From Oscillospiraceae bacterium (GTDB lineage Bacteria; Bacillota; Clostridia; Oscillospirales; Oscillospiraceae), in contig JAHHRT010000021.1 of assembly GCA_020025615.1 (NCBI GenBank), forward strand, positions 1 through 18,164: 18,164 nucleotides of DNA. Reading direction: 5' to 3'. Position numbers and translations under genes: made by a program. Position 1 is the stretch's first letter, and each line of letters begins with the position of its first letter. Of the stretch, positions 13,731 through 18,164 are shown piece after piece. The notes beneath the pieces were generated by a model. It searched no databases. It had not been told where the DNA came from and worked only from the letters and a program-made list of their open reading frames with translations.

Positions 13731-15491
13731 ATGGCATTTGATGCGATTTTTTTATCGGCGGTGCTGGATGAGATTCGGGGCCGGGCTCTGGGAGCCCGAA
13801 TCGACAAGATTCACCAGCCCAGCCGGGACACCCTGATTTTACATCTGCGGTGCAAGGAGGGACGGGAAAAGCTGCTGTTTGCGGCAAACCCCACCGCCCC
13901 CCGTCTGCACTTTACCCAGGCCAGCCCGGAGAATCCCGCGGAGCCGCCTATGTTCTGTATGCTTCTCAGAAAGCACCTCATGGGCGCCAAGCTGGTGGAG
14001 ATTACCCAGCCCCCCATGGAGCGGGCGGCTTCCTTTATTTTTGACAGCACCGACGAAATGGGCTTTCCCGTACAGAAAACCCTGGTGGCGGAGCTGATGG
14101 GCAGAACCTGCAACCTGTACCTGCTGTCTCCGGAGGGACGGATTCTGGACTGCCTGAGACGGGTGGGCCTGGACGAAAGCGCCAAGCGCGCGGCCCTGCC
14201 GGGCCTGATGTACCAGGCCCCGGAGCCTGTGACCAAGCGGGAAATCCCGGGCCTGACCCAGGGGGACTATGCAGCGATTCTGCGGGCGCCCGGTGCGGAC
14301 CTGATTTCGGAGCGGCTCATGGACAACCTGGGGGGCCTTTCCCCGCTGGTGTGCCGGGAGGCGGCGCTGTTTGCCGCCGGGGACACCGATGCCCGGATCG
14401 AGGGACGGGACCCGGATGTTTTGGCGGAAAAGCTCTATCTTTTCTTTGCGGAGCACGTGGGCCATCCTGCACCTTATTATTATGCCCAGGCAGACGGCAC
14501 CCCCAAGCAGTTTGCTTTCTGCCCCATCCGCCAGTATGGCAGCTGTGAGGAAGGGGAGAGCTTCAGCGCCCTGCTGGACAGCTACTACACCGTCCGGGAC
14601 CGGAAGGACGCCATGCGGCAGAAGAGCCAGGCGGTGCGAAAGACCGTTACGAACCTGTGCCAGCGCATCCGCAGAAAGCTTGCCATCCAGGAAAAGGAGC
14701 TGACGGCTACCTATGACCGGGAGCGTCTGCGCCAGCTGGGAGACATTCTCACAGCCAACCTCTACCGGGTGGAGAAGGGACAGACCAGCATTTCCTGCGA
14801 GGACTTCTACGACGAGGAGATGAAGCCGGTGGAAATTCCCCTGTCTCCCATCCTCAGCCCCCAGCAGAATGCGGCAAAGTTCTATAAGGACTACACCCGG
14901 ATGAAGAACGCAGAAAAGGAGCTGACCCACCAGATGAACCTGGGCCGGGAGGAGCTCACCTATCTGGAAAGCGTTCTGGAGGAGCTGGGCCGGGCAGACA
15001 CCGAGGCAGAGCTGGAGGAAATCCGCCAGGAGCTCCAGTCCCAGGGCTATCTCCGGCAGGAGAGCAGCCGCCGCCAGCCCAAGAAGGGCAAGCTGCCCCC
15101 CATGCGCTTTGAGTCCACCGACGGCTATCCCATCTACGTGGGCCGGAACAACCGCCAGAACGACGAGCTGACCTTCAAGCTGGCCCGGAAGGATGACATC
15201 TGGTGCCACGCCTCCAAGGTCCACGGCTCCCATGTGATTATCTCCTGCGGCGGCACGGTGCCTCCGGATGATACGGTGACCCAGGCGGCCCAGCTGGCAG
15301 CTTACTATTCCGAGACCTCCGGCGGTCAGAACATCCCCGTGGATGTGACCCAGGTTCGGCAGGTGAAGCGGATTCCAAGCGGAAAGCCCGGCATGGTGAT
15401 CTATCACACCTACCGCACCGCCATTGTCAATCCCTATAAGGACATTGTGGTGGATGCCCTCAACGCAGAAAAAAAGAACACGGAAGAATAA
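13731..15491 (+). CDS. rqcH: Rqc2 homologue RqcH (NFACT family ribosome quality control factor)
   Basis: RqcH binds stalled 50S-peptidyl-tRNA complexes and recruits tRNA-Ala to add C-terminal alanine tails that mark the nascent chain for proteolysis. Older annotations call it fibronectin-binding protein A. The 586-residue protein has the NFACT-N domain (about 1-275, starting AFDAIFLSAVLDE), a charged coiled-coil middle (about 290-455) and the NFACT-R domain (about 460-570) with DIWCHASKVHGSHVI from residue 489. The conserved Asp-Arg pair near position 97-98 of the Bacillus protein reads Glu97-Arg98 here (PPMERAASF). The start follows AAGGAG at good spacing. It is followed by an intrinsic terminator, so the transcription unit ends here. 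Confidence 0.95.
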   Translation: MAFDAIFLSAVLDEIRGRALGARIDKIHQPSRDTLILHLRCKEGREKLLFAANPTAPRLHFTQASPENPAEPPMFCMLLRKHLMGAKLVEITQPPMERAASFIFDSTDEMGFPVQKTLVAELMGRTCNLYLLSPEGRILDCLRRVGLDESAKRAALPGLMYQAPEPVTKREIPGLTQGDYAAILRAPGADLISERLMDNLGGLSPLVCREAALFAAGDTDARIEGRDPDVLAEKLYLFFAEHVGHPAPYYYAQADGTPKQFAFCPIRQYGSCEEGESFSALLDSYYTVRDRKDAMRQKSQAVRKTVTNLCQRIRRKLAIQEKELTATYDRERLRQLGDILTANLYRVEKGQTSISCEDFYDEEMKPVEIPLSPILSPQQNAAKFYKDYTRMKNAEKELTHQMNLGREELTYLESVLEELGRADTEAELEEIRQELQSQGYLRQESSRRQPKKGKLPPMRFESTDGYPIYVGRNNRQNDELTFKLARKDDIWCHASKVHGSHVIISCGGTVPPDDTVTQAAQLAAYYSETSGGQNIPVDVTQVRQVKRIPSGKPGMVIYHTYRTAIVNPYKDIVVDALNAEKKNTEE

Positions 15492-15497
15492 AAATCA

Positions 15498-15538
15498 GCG
15501 GGCCGAATTCCAGAATCTGGGATTCGGTCCGCTTTTTT
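15498..15538 (+). terminator. Intrinsic terminator after rqcH
   Basis: The arms GCGGGCCGAATTCC (15498-15511) and GGGATTCGGTCCGC (15519-15532) pair across 14 positions with two wobbles around a 7-base loop, and are followed directly by T6 (15533-15538). It begins 6 bases after the rqcH stop codon. Confidence 0.92.
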
Positions 15539-15674
15539 GCTTTTTGACCCTGTTTTGACGGAAAAACGGGGAAAAGAGAATGGATTGTATCAAATCCGGC
15601 AGAAGGGACACAATGAAGCCGGGAGAAAAAACAGCCTCCGGCGTAAAATTAAAAATTTATTCAAAAACCGGGTA

Positions 15675-15703
15675 TTGACATTGTTAGCACTCAATGGTAT
15701 AGT
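15675..15703 (+). promoter_or_regulatory. SigmaA-type promoter of hrcA-grpE-dnaK
   Basis: A perfect -35 TTGACA (15675-15680) and -10 TATAGT (15698-15703) are 17 bases apart. The spacer carries a TTAGCACTC half-site and a full CIRCE starts five bases after the -10 box, so HrcA would block both polymerase binding and start. The bases between the rqcH terminator and this promoter hold nothing recognisable. Confidence 0.92.
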
Positions 15704-15710
15704 GTGCTTA
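15684..15710 (+). promoter_or_regulatory. Degenerate upstream CIRCE overlapping the promoter
   Basis: TTAGCACTC (15684-15692), nine bases, then GTGTGCTTA (15702-15710) matches the CIRCE layout. The left arm is perfect and the right arm agrees at 7 of 9 positions with GAGTGCTAA. It covers the promoter spacer and the -10 box, and shares TTA (15708-15710) with the perfect CIRCE next to it. Confidence 0.6.
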
Positions 15711-15734
15711 GCACTCAGAGAGATGGAGTGCTAA
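15708..15734 (+). promoter_or_regulatory. CIRCE operator (HrcA binding site)
   Basis: TTAGCACTC (15708-15716), a 9-base spacer and GAGTGCTAA (15726-15734) match the CIRCE consensus exactly. It lies in the leader of the hrcA mRNA, 20 bases before the GTG start, and implies negative autoregulation of the whole chaperone operon by HrcA. Confidence 0.97.
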
Positions 15735-15754
15735 GAAGAAAAGGAGGAATCATC

Positions 15755-16843
15755 GTGGAACTGACCGATCGGAAAAAGAAGGTCCTGCGTTCAGTTGTAG
15801 ACCTGTATATCCGGACGGCAGAGCCGGTTGGCTCAAAGGCCATTACCGAGCTCCCCGATATGAAGTTCTCCTCCGCCACCATCCGTAATGAGATGGCAGA
15901 CTTAACCAACATGGGTTATCTGGAGCAGCCCCACACCAGCGCCGGGCGGATTCCTTCCGCCGCAGGTTATCGGCTGTATGTGGATGAGCTGATGATGGAT
16001 TACCGTCTGAGTATGGACGAGACCAAGTCCATTAACCAGGCCATTGAGGAAAAGATGCAGCGGGTGGACAAGATGGTGGAAAAGGTTGCAAAGCTGGTTT
16101 CCCAGGCAACCGAGCTTCCCGCCATCAGCGCAGCCTCCCGGCAGCGTTCTCTCACCATCCAGCGCTATGACCTGATTCTGGCAGGAGCCGGCAGCATCAT
16201 TCTGGTGCTGATGCTTTCCGAAGATCAGCTGGTCAACAAGCTCATTAAGCTTCCGGTGGAAATCTCCGAAGCGGACCTCAAGCTTCTGGGGGCGGTGCTG
16301 AACGCCACCATGACTGAGATTCCGGTGGAGGGCTTCACCCGGGAACTGATGGATAAAGTGATGCGCTCCGCAGGTGCAGCTGCAAGCCTGGTCCCCGTTG
16401 TGGTGGACTTCGCAGTGGATACCCTCCGCAGCAGCGGCGGCACCAACCTGGCCATTGCCGGACAGTCGAGGCTTCTGGGACTTCCCGAGTATCGGGATGT
16501 GGACAAAGCACAGAAGATCCTGGAGACCATCGATGAAGAGGCACTGAGCAATCTCCCCGCCGTCATGCAGGACACCAACGGAACCAAGGTTCTGGTGGGA
16601 CCCGAGAATGTGGCGGATGAACTGAAGGACTCCTCCGTTGTCGTGACCAAGTTCGACATTGGAGACGGGATGCAGGGTATGATCGGTGTGGTAGGTCCCA
16701 CCAGAATGGACTATGCCAAGGTCACCGCCCGGCTGAGCTATTTTGCAGAGTCCCTCAGCAAGATGTTTGCAAAGCCTGAGCAGCCTCAGCTGCCGGAGCC
16801 TGACAATAACGATTCCATAGGAGGCACGAACCGTGGCGAATAA
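15755..16843 (+). CDS. hrcA: Heat-inducible transcription repressor HrcA
   Basis: HrcA binds CIRCE and represses chaperone operons; its folding depends on GroEL, so it loses activity on heat shock. The 362-residue protein has the N-terminal winged helix-turn-helix (FSSATIRNEMADLTNMGYLEQPH at about 38-60, split around Met50) followed by HTSAGRIPS (60-68), and then the GAF-like and dimerisation regions to the C-terminus. I chose GTG 15755, preceded by AAGGAGGA, because homologues begin a few residues before the LTxRxxxVL helix. An in-frame ATG at 15704 would lie inside the promoter and CIRCE. It overlaps grpE by 11 bases. Confidence 0.96.
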   Translation: MELTDRKKKVLRSVVDLYIRTAEPVGSKAITELPDMKFSSATIRNEMADLTNMGYLEQPHTSAGRIPSAAGYRLYVDELMMDYRLSMDETKSINQAIEEKMQRVDKMVEKVAKLVSQATELPAISAASRQRSLTIQRYDLILAGAGSIILVLMLSEDQLVNKLIKLPVEISEADLKLLGAVLNATMTEIPVEGFTRELMDKVMRSAGAAASLVPVVVDFAVDTLRSSGGTNLAIAGQSRLLGLPEYRDVDKAQKILETIDEEALSNLPAVMQDTNGTKVLVGPENVADELKDSSVVVTKFDIGDGMQGMIGVVGPTRMDYAKVTARLSYFAESLSKMFAKPEQPQLPEPDNNDSIGGTNRGE

Positions 16844-17357
16844 AGAAAAGAAGCAAGTAACCCCCGAGGAAGCGGTTGAAGAAGTTCTGGAGGAAACTCC
16901 CGAAGAAGTCAAGGAAGAAACCGTCACCGATCCCTGGGAGGAGAAATACAACGCGGAGCACGACGCACACCTGCGTCTGGCGGCAGATTATGATAACTTC
17001 CGCAAGCGAACCGCAAAGGAGAAGGAGCAGACCTACGGAAACGGCAAGGCCGATGCAGTAGAAAAGCTGCTTCCCGTTTACGATAATCTGGAGCGGGCCC
17101 TGAATCAGCCCACCGAAGACCTGGCCTATAAGAAGGGCGTGGAGCTCACCATGACGGAGCTGGTAAAGATCCTCAATGGCCTGGGCGTGGAAATCTTCGG
17201 CGAGGCGGGGGAGAGCTTCGACCCCAATATGCACAACGCTGTGATGCACACCGAGGATGAGACCCTGGGAGAGAATGTAATCGCTCAGGTGTTCCAGAAG
17301 GGCTTCAAGCTGGGCGAAAAGATTGTCCGCTTCGCCATGGTCCAGGTGGCTAACTAA
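16833..17357 (+). CDS. grpE: Nucleotide exchange factor GrpE
   Basis: GrpE releases ADP from DnaK and resets the chaperone cycle. The 174-residue protein has an acidic, coiled-coil N-terminal part (to about residue 60, including LAADYDNFRKRTAKEKEQ) and the C-terminal beta domain with PVYDNLERAL, GVEIFGEAGESFDPNMHNAVMH (split here at about residue 125) and GFKLGEKIVRFAMVQVAN. The GTG start at 16833 has AGGAGG upstream, inside the end of hrcA. The 11-base overlap suggests translational coupling. Confidence 0.96.
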   Translation: MANKEKKQVTPEEAVEEVLEETPEEVKEETVTDPWEEKYNAEHDAHLRLAADYDNFRKRTAKEKEQTYGNGKADAVEKLLPVYDNLERALNQPTEDLAYKKGVELTMTELVKILNGLGVEIFGEAGESFDPNMHNAVMHTEDETLGENVIAQVFQKGFKLGEKIVRFAMVQVAN

Positions 17358-17398
17358 TTTTGTATAAACTTTTTCATATCATATAGGAGGAACTTAAA

Positions 17399-18164
17399 AT
17401 GGGTAAAATTATTGGTATCGATTTAGGAACTACTAACTCCTGTGTCGCTGTCCTGGAAGGCGGCGAACCCGTTGTTATTGCCAACGCCGAAGGCACTCGC
17501 ACCACTCCCTCTGTGGTGGCCTTCTCCAAGACCGGCGAGCGTATGGTGGGCCAGGTTGCAAAGCGCCAGGCTGTTACCAACGCTGACCGCACCATCGCTT
17601 CCATCAAGCGTCACATGGGTGAGAATTACCACGTGACCATCGACGACAAGGGCTACACCCCCCAGGAAATCAGTGCTATGATTCTGCAGAAGCTGAAGGC
17701 TGACGCAGAGGCATACCTGGGCACCACCGTTTCCGAGGCTGTCATCACCGTTCCTGCTTACTTCTCCGACGCACAGCGTCAGGCTACCAAGGACGCAGGC
17801 AAGATTGCCGGTCTGGAAGTTAAGAGAATCATCAACGAGCCCACCGCAGCTGCCCTGGCTTACGGCCTGGACAAGGAGACCGAGCAGAAGATCATGGTTT
17901 ATGACCTTGGCGGCGGTACCTTCGATGTGTCCATCCTGGATATCGGCGACGGCGTCATCGAGGTTCTGGCTACCGCAGGCGACACCCGTCTGGGCGGCGA
18001 TGACTTCGACCAGCGGATCATGGACTACCTGGTTGAGGAGTTCAAGAAGGCTGAGGGCATCAACCTGGCAAACGACAAGGTCGCTATGCAGCGTCTGAAG
18101 GAAGCTGCTGAGAAGGCTAAGATCGAGCTGTCCGGCATGACCACCACCAACGTGAACCTGCCTT
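17399..18164 (+). CDS. dnaK: Chaperone protein DnaK (Hsp70), 3' end cut by window
   Basis: This is the ATP-dependent Hsp70 chaperone. The first 255 residues are visible, covering most of the nucleotide-binding domain of a protein usually 600-640 long. Motifs include the phosphate-1 loop GIDLGTTNS (6-14), EGTRTTPSVVAF, VITVPAYFSDAQRQATKDAG, INEPTAAALAYGLD, and the phosphate-2 loop VYDLGGGTFDVSILD. The ATG at 17399 follows a perfect AGGAGGA. It starts 41 bases after grpE with no terminator between, so it belongs to the CIRCE-controlled operon; dnaJ is expected just outside the window. Confidence 0.98.
   Translation, partial: MGKIIGIDLGTTNSCVAVLEGGEPVVIANAEGTRTTPSVVAFSKTGERMVGQVAKRQAVTNADRTIASIKRHMGENYHVTIDDKGYTPQEISAMILQKLKADAEAYLGTTVSEAVITVPAYFSDAQRQATKDAGKIAGLEVKRIINEPTAAALAYGLDKETEQKIMVYDLGGGTFDVSILDIGDGVIEVLATAGDTRLGGDDFDQRIMDYLVEEFKKAEGINLANDKVAMQRLKEAAEKAKIELSGMTTTNVNLP

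Overview
The window looks like chromosome from a moderately GC-rich, endospore-forming anaerobic member of the Clostridia (Firmicutes), plausibly an Oscillospirales-type gut bacterium. The evidence is a SpoIIP homologue, a HrcA/CIRCE heat-shock operon, consensus AGGAGG ribosome-binding sites, Mini-RNase III and RqcH, and a sodium-pumping decarboxylase of the kind found in fermenters. The species assignment is inference. I see no mobile element, CRISPR array, rRNA or tRNA.

Layout: (1) 1-5115, minus strand. pckA (ATP-dependent PEP carboxykinase) is followed by oadA-like carboxyltransferase, oadG-like small subunit, a biotin carrier protein with two biotinyl domains, and oadB (cut by the window edge). 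Together these encode a membrane Na+-translocating oxaloacetate decarboxylase placed directly after an oxaloacetate-forming enzyme. (2) 5116-5495, AT-rich and rich in inverted repeats, with one doubtful small ORF and a hairpin that both looks like a terminator and buries the Shine-Dalgarno of the next gene. (3) 5496-6550, plus strand: a DUF421 (YetF-type) membrane protein and a DUF4363-type small protein, joined by an ATGA overlap. (4) 6483-8117, minus strand: tadA then spoIIP from one sigmaA-like promoter; spoIIP overlaps the DUF4363 gene tail to tail. (5) 8219-12406, minus strand: a complete alpha-glucoside utilisation operon. It holds a BglG/LicT-type antiterminator preceded by its own promoter, RAT element and overlapping terminator, then a PTS EIICB, then a GH4 phospho-alpha-glucosidase, and ends in a strong hairpin. 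(6) 12533-15538, plus strand: a heptaprenyl-diphosphate-synthase component I-like membrane protein, Mini-RNase III (mrnC), a 180-base cluster of stem-loops, and rqcH, closed by a clear intrinsic terminator. (7) 15675-18164, plus strand: hrcA-grpE-dnaK (dnaK cut by the window edge) behind a promoter covered by one perfect CIRCE and one overlapping degenerate CIRCE.

How the genes work together: PEP carboxykinase running from PEP to oxaloacetate makes ATP, and the decarboxylase then turns oxaloacetate into pyruvate while exporting Na+. The pair could replace pyruvate kinase with an added ion-pumping step (inference). The sugar operon takes up an alpha-glucoside as its 6-phosphate, hydrolyses it, and senses flux through PTS phosphorylation of the antiterminator. 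Most of the remaining genes are housekeeping (tRNA editing, rRNA maturation, ribosome rescue, chaperones) or sporulation. I did not find a clear novel defence-like or mobile system. The least explained sequences are the structured leader before the DUF421 gene and the palindrome cluster before rqcH. The most unusual protein is the double-biotinyl carrier.
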